Shown here in pieces: positions 27,264-34,536 of a stretch of 55,668 bases of DNA. The translations under genes and the position numbers were made by a program. The stretch comes from an uncultured Collinsella sp. (GTDB taxonomy: Bacteria; Actinomycetota; Coriobacteriia; Coriobacteriales; Coriobacteriaceae): positions 1 through 55,668 of the forward strand of contig CAUGNQ010000009.1 of assembly GCA_959600835.1 (NCBI GenBank). The letters run 5' to 3'. How positions within the stretch are numbered: the first letter of the stretch is position 1; every line of letters begins with the position of its first letter. The notes under the pieces were generated by a model. The model was not told the DNA's origin, did no database searches, and saw only the letters and a list, made by a program, of their open reading frames with translations.

Positions 27264-28133
27264 TTATTGAGCAATAGCGTAAAGGTCAAACCCGCCCTGC
27301 GGCGTGCTATCGACCGTATCGGGCGCCCGTGAATTAAAACTCACCGGAACCATGCGCTTTGAGGCGCGGTAACGCGTGCCGTCGGTGGCGACGGGCGGCT
27401 CATCAACCGTGAGCTCGTAGTCGCCGGGCTTGAGCTCGATACCGTCACCTTCGGAATTGACGTATTGATACTCGTCGATTGCTTGTCCCCTGAGCGTGCG
27501 GCCCACGATATGGACGAGCATTTGGCTATCGCCGCGCGCGGTATCCCACGTCGCGCCGTCCTTAACCTCGACCGACACATGCACCGAGCGCGTGCGGCTG
27601 AGCGATTGCTCGACGGACATCTCGACCTTGGCGGCGTCTTTGCGCTGTTGTTCAACATGGCTCCAGACGTTTCCAATTGCCGAGCAAGCGATGACGCCGG
27701 CCATGAAGGCGATGAGGATGGGGCCGAGTGGTGAGCGGCGGGCCGCGTCTTCCTCGCGAGCCAGGTTGGGGCGATGCGTGGGGGCGGGCGCCTGGGCACC
27801 CTGCGCGGGCACGTCGAGTATGCTGAAGGATGCCGTGCTGCCGGGGTCGATGTTATGGCGCGGCTGCGGGGTCTTGGCCGGCGAGATGGACATGTCCGCC
27901 GGCTCACCGAGTGTGGCCGTGGCATCGGCCTTAGCCTCATCGGCCTCGGCTTGGGCCCAAGCCTGCTCAAAGGTCAGGGGCTCGGCGGCATCGGAGGCGG
28001 CTTCAGGCTCGACACCGGCGTCATTGCCGACCTCGTCCTCGTCGCTCGACACGTCACACGGAGCGGGCTCGTCCCACTCTTCGTCCGGAGCCTCGCCCTC
28101 GCTATACCACCATTCAAAGTTATCGATATCCAT
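27264..28133 (-). CDS. single-pass membrane protein of unknown function
   Basis: A 289-residue protein I do not recognise. Residues 1-145 are acidic and Ala/Pro-rich, probably cytosolic and disordered, with a Trp/acid-rich start (NFEWWYSEGEAPDEEW). One membrane helix lies at about 150-171. The last 115 residues are extracellular, with a beta-rich look and a segment GIELKPGDYELTVDEPP like a small Ig-type or carbohydrate-contact fold. AAGGGGCG precedes the ATG. It may be an envelope or signalling protein; no function is claimed. Confidence 0.75.
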   Translation of the reverse strand: MDIDNFEWWYSEGEAPDEEWDEPAPCDVSSDEDEVGNDAGVEPEAASDAAEPLTFEQAWAQAEADEAKADATATLGEPADMSISPAKTPQPRHNIDPGSTASFSILDVPAQGAQAPAPTHRPNLAREEDAARRSPLGPILIAFMAGVIACSAIGNVWSHVEQQRKDAAKVEMSVEQSLSRTRSVHVSVEVKDGATWDTARGDSQMLVHIVGRTLRGQAIDEYQYVNSEGDGIELKPGDYELTVDEPPVATDGTRYRASKRMVPVSFNSRAPDTVDSTPQGGFDLYAIAQ

Positions 28134-28216
28134 ACGGGGCGCCCCTTAAGCCTCGCAAATTAACACTTGCCAGCCTTATACCCCCAGATGGCACGGCGGC
28201 TCGCCTGGAATTTGAA

Positions 28217-28233
28217 AAAGGGACCATCCCTTT
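28217..28233. repeat. degenerate CDS-end palindrome
   Basis: AAAGGGACCATCCCTTT is a shortened member of the palindrome family that is intact at 28338-28368, about 100 bases away. Confidence 0.55.
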
Positions 28234-28255
28234 GTCCCACGGCCAGACGTGACAA

Positions 28256-28288
28256 CTTATAAACTTGCAGATTTCGCAAGTTTATAAG
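28256..28288. repeat. AT-rich perfect hairpin
   Basis: Arms CTTATAAACTTGC and GCAAGTTTATAAG pair perfectly around a 7-base loop. It is unusually AT-rich for this genome. Position after the MerR gene would suit a 3' end structure. Confidence 0.7.
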
Positions 28289-28337
28289 AAATGAGCGACC
28301 CTCCTCCGCTTCAAAACAAGCTTGCGATGCTATTCGG

Positions 28338-28368
28338 ATGTGACAAAGGGACTGTCCCTTTGTCACAT
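28338..28368. repeat. 31-bp perfect palindrome that includes the MerR stop codon
   Basis: Arms ATGTGACAAAGGGAC and GTCCCTTTGTCACAT (15 bp each, one-base centre). The last Met codon and TGA stop of the MerR gene are the first six bases of the minus-strand arm, so the repeat has supplied the gene end. Confidence 0.9.
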
Positions 28369-29232
28369 CTGGAGGGCGACGGGGATTTGGATGCAGCAGA
28401 AGTCCTCTTGGTGGGACTCGTCATAGCTCGTGGTATCGAGGTAGCAAAAGTCGAAGGCGTTGCCAACGGGCTGGAGCGCGTGCTCGTCCATGCAGGCCAC
28501 AATGGCGCGGATGCCTTCGGGCTCGTACGGCATGCCCCAGCGGCTCATGCACAGGTATGTGCCCTCGGGCAGCACTTCGATGCCGATCTCTGCCAGCTCG
28601 GCAGCGTCGCTCGGCAGCAGCTCCTCGGCACCGCGCGGCAGCACGGCAAAGGAGCCGGCGCCGGCAATAGGGTCGTCGGAATGCAGCGCCTCGCGACGCA
28701 GCATGGCACCCCAGCCGCGCATGGGGCGCGTGCCCGTCAACGTACGCATGCGCAGGATGGCCCGCATGAGCGTGGGGTGAAGCATTGAGCGGCCACGCTC
28801 AATATCGCCCGGAAACTCCTCAAAGACCACGAAGCGGCGCTCGAACTGCTTGAGCTCCGGTTTGCCCTCGCGCTCGCGCCAATAAACCGCCTCGTCGTAA
28901 AAACTCAGCCGCTCCTGCACGCTCGCGCGCTCGGATTTGAGGCCGGCAATCTGCTTGTCGAGCGCCTGCACCCGCGAGCGCAGGTGATCGGTCATCTCGC
29001 CAATGTCGAACGTCGAGGTCAGACGGTCGATCTCGTCGAGCTCGAGCCCCGGGTCACGCAGCATGCAGATCAGCCGCATGAGCGGGATCTGCGTGGGCGA
29101 ATAGAAACGGTAGCCTTTTTCGTTAACCACGGCGGGCTTAAACAGGCCGATCTTGTCGTAGTAGATGAGCGTTTGGCGCGAAACGTTAAACAAGCTCGCC
29201 ATCTCGCTGATCGCATACATGCCCGTCTGCAT
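28363..29232 (-). CDS. MerR-family regulator with C-terminal effector-binding domain
   Basis: A 289-residue regulator. The N-terminal MerR winged helix (ISEMASLFNVSRQTLIYYDK, then KGYRFYSPTQIPLMRLI) is followed by a coiled-coil dimer helix at about 75-120 and a GyrI-like ligand-binding domain. I choose the ATG with GGAGG upstream over a GTG 15 bases earlier. It is separated from ubiX by a terminator hairpin but lies on the same strand next to the UbiX/UbiD genes, so control of that locus is plausible, not shown. Confidence 0.88.
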   Translation of the reverse strand: MQTGMYAISEMASLFNVSRQTLIYYDKIGLFKPAVVNEKGYRFYSPTQIPLMRLICMLRDPGLELDEIDRLTSTFDIGEMTDHLRSRVQALDKQIAGLKSERASVQERLSFYDEAVYWREREGKPELKQFERRFVVFEEFPGDIERGRSMLHPTLMRAILRMRTLTGTRPMRGWGAMLRREALHSDDPIAGAGSFAVLPRGAEELLPSDAAELAEIGIEVLPEGTYLCMSRWGMPYEPEGIRAIVACMDEHALQPVGNAFDFCYLDTTSYDESHQEDFCCIQIPVALQM

Positions 29233-29250
29233 AGATCCTCCCGACACACC

Positions 29251-29282
29251 AAAGCCCGCCGCCCACAGGGGCAGCGGGCTTA
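29251..29282 (-). terminator. terminator after ubiX
   Basis: AAGCCCGC and GCGGGCTT arms with inner G/C pairs form a hairpin 30 bases past the ubiX stop; a short T-run follows on the minus strand. Confidence 0.65.
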
Positions 29283-29312
29283 AACACTATTCGTATCCTA
29301 CCCTAAAGACGC

Positions 29313-29891
29313 CTATGACCAGCGCTTATAGTTTGCGCATGACACGCCGACGGCCTCGAGCGCCTTGGCGGCGATGTGATGCACCGCGTCGTCGAGCGTG
29401 GCGGGGCCGTTGTAAAACGTGAGCATGGGCGGCATGAGCATGACGCCCGGTACGCGCGCCAGACGCGCCATGTTGTCGACGTGAATGGCGCTGAAGGGCG
29501 TCTCGCGCACCATGAGCACCAGGCGGCGCTGCTCTTTCATCTGCACGTCGGCCGCACGCAGCAGCAGGTTTTCGCTGTAGCCGCTTGCGATGCCGGCGAG
29601 CGTCTTCATGGAGCACGGGGCCACGATCATGCCATCGACCGGATAGGTGCCGCTTGCGATGGCGGCGCCGATGTTCTTGTTGTCGTAGACCACATCGGCA
29701 TGCGCGGCAAACTCGTCGAGCGTCATGCCGAGCTCCTGCTCGATGGTGATCTCTCCCCCACGCGTGACGACAAGCGCCGACTCGGCACCGGCCTGACGCA
29801 GGCACTTGAGACACTCGAGGCCCAGCGCAGCGCCGCTGGAACCAGAAACGCCAACGACAATGCGACGGGGACGAACAGAAGACTCAGGCAT
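29313..29891 (-). CDS. ubiX: flavin prenyltransferase UbiX
   Basis: A 192-residue flavoprotein that joins a dimethylallyl group to FMN, making the prenylated FMN cofactor needed by UbiD enzymes. Family motifs are VGVSGSSGAALGLECL (FMN phosphate site), IVAPCSMKTLAGIASG, and VLMVRETPFSAIHVDNM with the conserved Arg/Glu. It lies 200 bases downstream of a UbiD gene on the same strand. GGAG precedes the ATG. Because no ubiquinone genes are nearby, a catabolic rather than quinone role is likely. Confidence 0.95.
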   Translation of the reverse strand: MPESSVRPRRIVVGVSGSSGAALGLECLKCLRQAGAESALVVTRGGEITIEQELGMTLDEFAAHADVVYDNKNIGAAIASGTYPVDGMIVAPCSMKTLAGIASGYSENLLLRAADVQMKEQRRLVLMVRETPFSAIHVDNMARLARVPGVMLMPPMLTFYNGPATLDDAVHHIAAKALEAVGVSCANYKRWS

Positions 29892-29953
29892 GACAACTCC
29901 TTGACTACTTGGTAGGGCTTACCAGCAACAACAAAATGGCGGCTATAGGTCGG

Positions 29954-30102
29954 GCAATGTCAGCGAGCGCGCGCCTGGCGAGACAAGGTGCCCCGAAACA
30001 AGAAGGCATAGGGCTTATGCCCATGCCTTCGCAGCTGAGGGGCAGATTGTCCGCCAGGCGCGGGCGCAGCGTCGACCGGTGCGGCGTTTGTTAAAACGCC
30101 GC
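29954..30102 (-). repeat. ~150-bp multi-hairpin intergenic repeat, copy 4 (divergent)
   Basis: It keeps GCAATGTCAGCGAGCG, a central AAGGCATAGGGCTTATGCCCATGCCTT hairpin equivalent, GCGCAGCGTCGA and the terminal GCGGCGTT/AACGCCGC hairpin. The last hairpin overlaps the final codons and stop of the UbiD gene, so the repeat helps define that C-terminus (AAF-stop). Confidence 0.75.
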
Positions 30103-31581
30103 AATCTCCCTAGCCCACTTGTCCTTGTCGATCTCCATGAACTGCGAGCGGATGAAGCTCTTCTTGAGGTTGAACGGGACCGTGCAGTCGAAGATGGCCT
30201 TGCAGGCGATGCCGTGCTCGCGGATCGTGGGGTCGAACGCGGGATCGTTGGACGGGTCGAGCACGTGGCAGTGGCAGCCGGGGATGGTGATGAGGTCGAC
30301 GTCGGCCTGGAAGCGCGTGGTCATGGCCCACATCACGTCGCTCATATCGAAGATATCGACATCCTCGTCAACAAGGATGACGTGCTTGAGCTCGGAAAAT
30401 GCCGAGAAGGCGAGCATGGCGGCGTTGCGCTGACGGCCCTCGTCATTTTTGCTCGACTTCTTGAACTGCATGATGGCAACGAACTTGCCGCCGCCGCAGG
30501 GGGCGGCGTGAACGTTGAGCAGGCGGCCCGGGATAGCGGTCTCGACCATCTTGTAGATGGAAGCCTCGGTGGGGATGCCCGCCATGGAAACGTGCTCGTG
30601 CGAAGGACCGATGCAGCTCTCCATGATGGGATTGACGCGCGTGGTGACGGCGGTGATCTTGATCATCGGGCAGACCTTGGCGCCGCCGGTGTAGCCGGGG
30701 AACTCGGGCATGGCGTAGCCGTGGCCGTTGACGTCCTCGTTGATGGTCTCGTCGTGCATGAGGTAGCCCTCGAGCACGTACTCGGCATTGGCGATGCACT
30801 TCTGCGGAACGGTGACGCAGTCGGCAAGCTCGACGGCGTGGCCGCGCAGGGCGCCGGCGATCTGAAGCTCGTTGAAGCCGAGCGGCGTGGTGGGAGCCTC
30901 GAAGCCGCAGCACATGTACACGGCGGGGTCCAGGCCGATAGAGATGGAGATGGGCATGTCCTCGCCGCGCTGGCAGTACTCGTCAAAGAACGCGCCCAGG
31001 TGACGGCTGCCGGGGGTAATCCACATGGCGAGCTTGTCCTTGTCGACGCAGGAGAAGCGGTGGATGGTCACGTCGGACTGGGAGCCGTCGGGGCTCGTAC
31101 CATAGGCGAGACCCATGGTGATGTAGGGGCCGCCGTCGACGGGCGTGTTGGTGGGGGCGGGAACGATCTTGCGCAGGTCAAAGCCCTCGTCGGTCGCCTT
31201 GTACACGACCTCCTGGCAGTCGACGTGCGCACCCTCGGCGATCTGCTCGGGCGCGATCAGGTTCTCGAAGCGCTTGCCGATCTCGAGGCCCAGGTGCTCC
31301 TCGTCCAGGTCGAGCAGGGCGGCAACGCGCTTGCGGCTGGCAAGCATGCCGATGCAGACCTTGGCATCGTCAAAGCCCTTGACGTTGTTGAAGACCATCG
31401 CCGGACCCTCTTTGGTCGGACGCATAACGGTGCCGCCGGCGCCGACGTGACGATAGACACCCGAGACCTCGGCGTCCGGGTCGACCTGGGTGTCGGTCTC
31501 GAGCAGCTGGCCCGGCATCTCGCGCAAAAAGTCGAGCGCGGAGCGCAGGTCGTGGATCTGGGAAGCATCGGTAGTGGACAT
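30091..31581 (-). CDS. UbiD-family prenyl-FMN-dependent decarboxylase
   Basis: A 496-residue cytosolic UbiD-fold enzyme for reversible non-oxidative decarboxylation of aromatic or alpha,beta-unsaturated acids. Family features include MESCIGPSHEHVSMAGIPTE, the acidic segment VDEDVDIFDMSDVMWA and the ATTRF-like TTRFQADVD. Its length matches hydroxybenzoate and gallate decarboxylases such as LpdC rather than fungal Fdc1. AAGGAG precedes the chosen ATG; a 26-residue in-frame extension spans a GC hairpin and is unlikely to be coding. Genes for UbiX, an anion transporter and an LpdD-like fusion surround it. The substrate is unknown; a phenolic acid is my inference. Confidence 0.93.
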   Translation of the reverse strand: MSTTDASQIHDLRSALDFLREMPGQLLETDTQVDPDAEVSGVYRHVGAGGTVMRPTKEGPAMVFNNVKGFDDAKVCIGMLASRKRVAALLDLDEEHLGLEIGKRFENLIAPEQIAEGAHVDCQEVVYKATDEGFDLRKIVPAPTNTPVDGGPYITMGLAYGTSPDGSQSDVTIHRFSCVDKDKLAMWITPGSRHLGAFFDEYCQRGEDMPISISIGLDPAVYMCCGFEAPTTPLGFNELQIAGALRGHAVELADCVTVPQKCIANAEYVLEGYLMHDETINEDVNGHGYAMPEFPGYTGGAKVCPMIKITAVTTRVNPIMESCIGPSHEHVSMAGIPTEASIYKMVETAIPGRLLNVHAAPCGGGKFVAIMQFKKSSKNDEGRQRNAAMLAFSAFSELKHVILVDEDVDIFDMSDVMWAMTTRFQADVDLITIPGCHCHVLDPSNDPAFDPTIREHGIACKAIFDCTVPFNLKKSFIRSQFMEIDKDKWAREIAAF

Positions 31582-31603
31582 AGCATGCTCCTTTCGGGAG
31601 AGT

Positions 31604-31629
31604 GCCCGGCGGCGGGGATGCCGCCGGGC
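31604..31629 (-). promoter_or_regulatory. GC-rich hairpin just upstream of the UbiD ribosome site
   Basis: GCCCGGCGGC/GCCGCCGGGC, 10-bp perfect arms with a 6-base loop, lies between the transporter stop and the UbiD Shine-Dalgarno. It may stabilise a processed mRNA or tune expression of UbiD relative to the transporter. Confidence 0.5.
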
Positions 31630-31724
31630 TGGGTAACGTAGTGGGGCCGCGGCGCTCATAGATGAGGCGCTCGGCCACTCGCAGTTCGAGCACTCGGCTG
31701 CTTACAGCCCAAGCGCTCAACCGT

Positions 31725-33182
31725 TTACGTCAGGCCAAAGAGGTGGAACCAGGCGGCCTCGACCAGCACGACGATAAAGACGACCGCGGTGAGGGGAATG
31801 CCCATGCGCATGGCCTCTTTGGAGGTGTAGCCGCCGGCGTCCTTGCCCTCGCCGATAAGGATCGGCAGGTTATGGAACGGCAGGATGTAGTGGATGTTGA
31901 TGGACGTGAAGACGATGAGCGCCACGGCGAGCGGGCTCACGCTGGAGCCGGCCGCGAAGCTGATGAACGCCGGCACGCACACGCCGAGCACGGCCATGAC
32001 CGAACCCATGAACATGTGGATGATCATGGAGAGCGCAGCGACAAGCAGGGCGAACAGGAAGATGTTCTCGGGCACGGAGCTGGGAAGCACGACATCGGCG
32101 ATCCAGGCGTTCATGCCGGTGGCACCGCCCACGGAACCCACGGCCATGGCGGCCGTCAGGAACATGAGGGACTTGATGTCGACAGCGTTCCAGCTGGCGG
32201 GGGTAAGGACCTCGCCGATGATGGGCATGGCGAGCGCGACGCCGATGGCAAGCGTCACCCAGCCGATGTAATCGCCCGAGACGGTGAGCCACAGCGCGAT
32301 GGCGATGACAAGCCACACGATGGTGCGGATCTCCTTGACGGAGAGCTTGCCGAGTGCGGCCTGCTTGGCCACGATCTGCTCGCGATCGTAGACGAGCTCC
32401 TTGCTGGGCTTAAAGAGGAAGAGGCCCAAGAACAGGGTGCACAGCAGCGCGACCAGCATGGGCACGCTCATGTACAGGAACCAGTCGATAAAGGACGGGC
32501 TCATGCCGCCGGCCTCGACGCTGTACTGCGCAACGAGCGGGTTGAGCGTGGAGTCGCCCGTCAGGAAGAACATGGAACCCGGGGCGGCAGCGGCAAACAC
32601 GAGGAAGCCGAGCTTACCCTTGTCGTCGTCCCCGTAGCCGGCGGACTCGGCGATGACCGAGACGACGGCGAGGATGAGGAAGGCGCGGGGAAACGGGTGC
32701 GGGATCAGCAGCGACAGCACAAAGGTGAGCGCGAAGATCGAGATGATGAGCGACTTGGCGTCGCGCACGAACTTGAGCATAAACGCATAGGCGATGCGCT
32801 CGCCCAGCCCCGACTCCTTGACCGCGCTGGCGATGAGGTAGGCGCCGATGACGAGCCACATGGTGGCTTTGGTCCACGAGCTAAACGTGGAGGCGACCGT
32901 CGCCGAGATGCTCGCGGCACCCGTGTCGTCCACGCACACCTTGAACAGAACGAGCAGCGCGCAATAGAGCAGGCCCACAAAGCCCGGCTGTGCCACGCCA
33001 CACGCCCAGAACACCACCGTGGCGAGCGTCAGTGCCAGACAGGTCTGGCCGCCGACCGTGAGCTCGACCGTCGAGCTCAGCTCCGCCAAAGGAAGAAACT
33101 TCACCAGCAAAAAGACAACGATACCCAGCACAAAGCCAATTTCGCGCTTGGTAATCTTAAACGCCTTCTTTTCCGCTTCCAT
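31725..33182 (-). CDS. SLC13/DASS-family anion transporter
   Basis: A 485-residue polytopic membrane protein with about twelve hydrophobic segments arranged in two repeats, typical of divalent-anion/sodium symporters and CitT-like antiporters (for example ATMWLVIGAYLIASAVKESG and the second-half GSVMAVLGVCVPAFISFA). It would move carboxylate anions across the membrane. It lies 143 bases upstream of UbiD on the same strand, suggesting import of the acid or export of a product. The ATG at 33182 follows AAAGG at seven bases. Confidence 0.88.
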   Translation of the reverse strand: MEAEKKAFKITKREIGFVLGIVVFLLVKFLPLAELSSTVELTVGGQTCLALTLATVVFWACGVAQPGFVGLLYCALLVLFKVCVDDTGAASISATVASTFSSWTKATMWLVIGAYLIASAVKESGLGERIAYAFMLKFVRDAKSLIISIFALTFVLSLLIPHPFPRAFLILAVVSVIAESAGYGDDDKGKLGFLVFAAAAPGSMFFLTGDSTLNPLVAQYSVEAGGMSPSFIDWFLYMSVPMLVALLCTLFLGLFLFKPSKELVYDREQIVAKQAALGKLSVKEIRTIVWLVIAIALWLTVSGDYIGWVTLAIGVALAMPIIGEVLTPASWNAVDIKSLMFLTAAMAVGSVGGATGMNAWIADVVLPSSVPENIFLFALLVAALSMIIHMFMGSVMAVLGVCVPAFISFAAGSSVSPLAVALIVFTSINIHYILPFHNLPILIGEGKDAGGYTSKEAMRMGIPLTAVVFIVVLVEAAWFHLFGLT

Positions 33183-33232
33183 CTCCCCACCTTTCTTGTT
33201 GGGGGCGCTCCGGATTCGCGGCCTCGTTGCCA

Positions 33233-33266
33233 CTTAAAAAGGGGCGCCCGTTATCGGACACCCCTT
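33233..33266 (-). terminator. terminator or attenuator between the fusion gene and the transporter
   Basis: On the minus strand AAGGGG-CCG/CGG-CCCCTTTTT forms a hairpin with a T-run. It could end the upstream transcript or, since it is 51 bases before the transporter start, act as an attenuator in its leader. Confidence 0.6.
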
Positions 33267-33402
33267 ACGTTGCGCTGTGTTGTTGCAATACAGTCAAGCG
33301 GGATTTTTTGGATGAGAAGCGATCCCCGGGACAAAAACCATCACATCATTCGACGCTTTTCCTCGTTTTCGAGATTTTCATCGAATGTTGTGACGGTTTG
33401 GA

Positions 33403-33433
33403 TATGGCAAAGGGACTGTACCTTTGTTACATA
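33403..33433. repeat. degenerate CDS-end palindrome overlapping the fusion-gene stop
   Basis: GCAAAGGGACTGTACCTTTGTTACAT. The ATG-TAA (Met-stop) that ends the LpdD/Nudix gene is part of the minus-strand arm, as at 28338-28368. Confidence 0.7.
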
Positions 33434-34374
33434 GCGAGGGCCGTACGGATGGATGGGTCGCTGAGGGCCTCGCGAAGCCAGGGGGCCAGCTGCTCGGGGC
33501 GACCCTGCAGGTAGCCGTCGAGCTCGGACGGGGCCACGCGGCGCACCTCCGAGATCTCCTCTTGGTTGATGCATAGCTCGCCCGGCTCAACATGGGCTGC
33601 GAACACCTCGCACCATTCGCACTCGCAGCGGCCGTCGCCGTGGTCCTCACGGTACACCACGTGTCCGAGGTGCTTGAGCTGATCGGGATCGCGCGTAATG
33701 CCAAGCTCTTCGTTGATGCGGCGCGCCGTGGCGGCCGCGACGTCTTCCCCGGGGAGCGGATGGCCGGCGCAGCTATCGGCCAGCACCCCGCCCCACAGGC
33801 GCTTGAGCGGACTACGGCGACAGAGCAGCAGACGCGCGTCTTCGCCCCGGCCCTCGACTAAAAGCGTCAGAAATGCCTGATGCAGGATGCCCTCGCCGGT
33901 ATGGGCCTCGATGCGGTCGACGTGGCCGAGCACTTCGCCGGTCGCGGCATCGACCGCCACGACCTCGGCACCTGCGCCGCCCTCATCCCAGCCGGCGCGC
34001 AGAATGCGGGCTGCGGCCTCCTCGAGCGCGGCGATGAGCTCCTTGGTGGTGTCGAGCACGCGCTGCAGGTCGTCCCCGCTCGCCTGTTCAACATGAAAAC
34101 CCGTGCTTGCAACTACCGGCACGCCAAAGCGCGTGGCCAGCGCCGCCGCGATATCGTGCGCCGGGATCTCGTCTCGATGGCACGGAACGGCCAGGATGCT
34201 CACGGTCGCCGTGCGACCGGGCTCAGGGCGCGGAATGGCCTGCGCCGTGGCGCCCAGGTGCGCGAACTCGGGCGAGCAAGCGTACACCGCCATGCCCCGC
34301 GGCGTCACCGTCAGCTGGGCCTCGAGCGCAAACTTGCCCTCGCCCACCGCAATCTTTATCGTGTGCATACCCAT
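33427..34374 (-). CDS. LpdD-like domain fused to isopentenyl-diphosphate-isomerase-like Nudix domain
   Basis: A 315-residue two-domain protein. Residues 3-118 resemble LpdD-type proteins of hydroxyarylate decarboxylase loci, implicated in prenyl-FMN handling: HLGATAQAIPRPEPGRTATV, then VPCHRDEIPAHDIA and GFHVEQAS. Residues 160-310 resemble type I isopentenyl-diphosphate isomerase, a Nudix fold: LHQAF (H165), RLWGGVLADSCAGHP (H205), and E251/E253 in CECE, matching the metal-binding His and Glu residues. The catalytic cysteine of IDI (second C of NxCC/VCGHP) falls on Ala203, with C202 shifted by one. AGGAG at five bases supports the ATG at 34374. With UbiX and UbiD nearby it could supply or trim the prenyl donor; this is inference from domain recall, not a search. 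Confidence 0.78.
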   Translation of the reverse strand: MGMHTIKIAVGEGKFALEAQLTVTPRGMAVYACSPEFAHLGATAQAIPRPEPGRTATVSILAVPCHRDEIPAHDIAAALATRFGVPVVASTGFHVEQASGDDLQRVLDTTKELIAALEEAAARILRAGWDEGGAGAEVVAVDAATGEVLGHVDRIEAHTGEGILHQAFLTLLVEGRGEDARLLLCRRSPLKRLWGGVLADSCAGHPLPGEDVAAATARRINEELGITRDPDQLKHLGHVVYREDHGDGRCECEWCEVFAAHVEPGELCINQEEISEVRRVAPSELDGYLQGRPEQLAPWLREALSDPSIRTALAM

Positions 34375-34536
34375 GGGATCTCCTGTCACCCGCGATGTGC
34401 CTGAGACCATTTTCACCTGTATTGCGACTATACAGGCAAGCGCAGCCTGCGACAAAGGGGGGCAGGCACCTGACACATTCTGCTAGAGTTGCAGGGATTG
34501 AATCCCGCTTATTCATGCGACATTGGAGTGACAACC

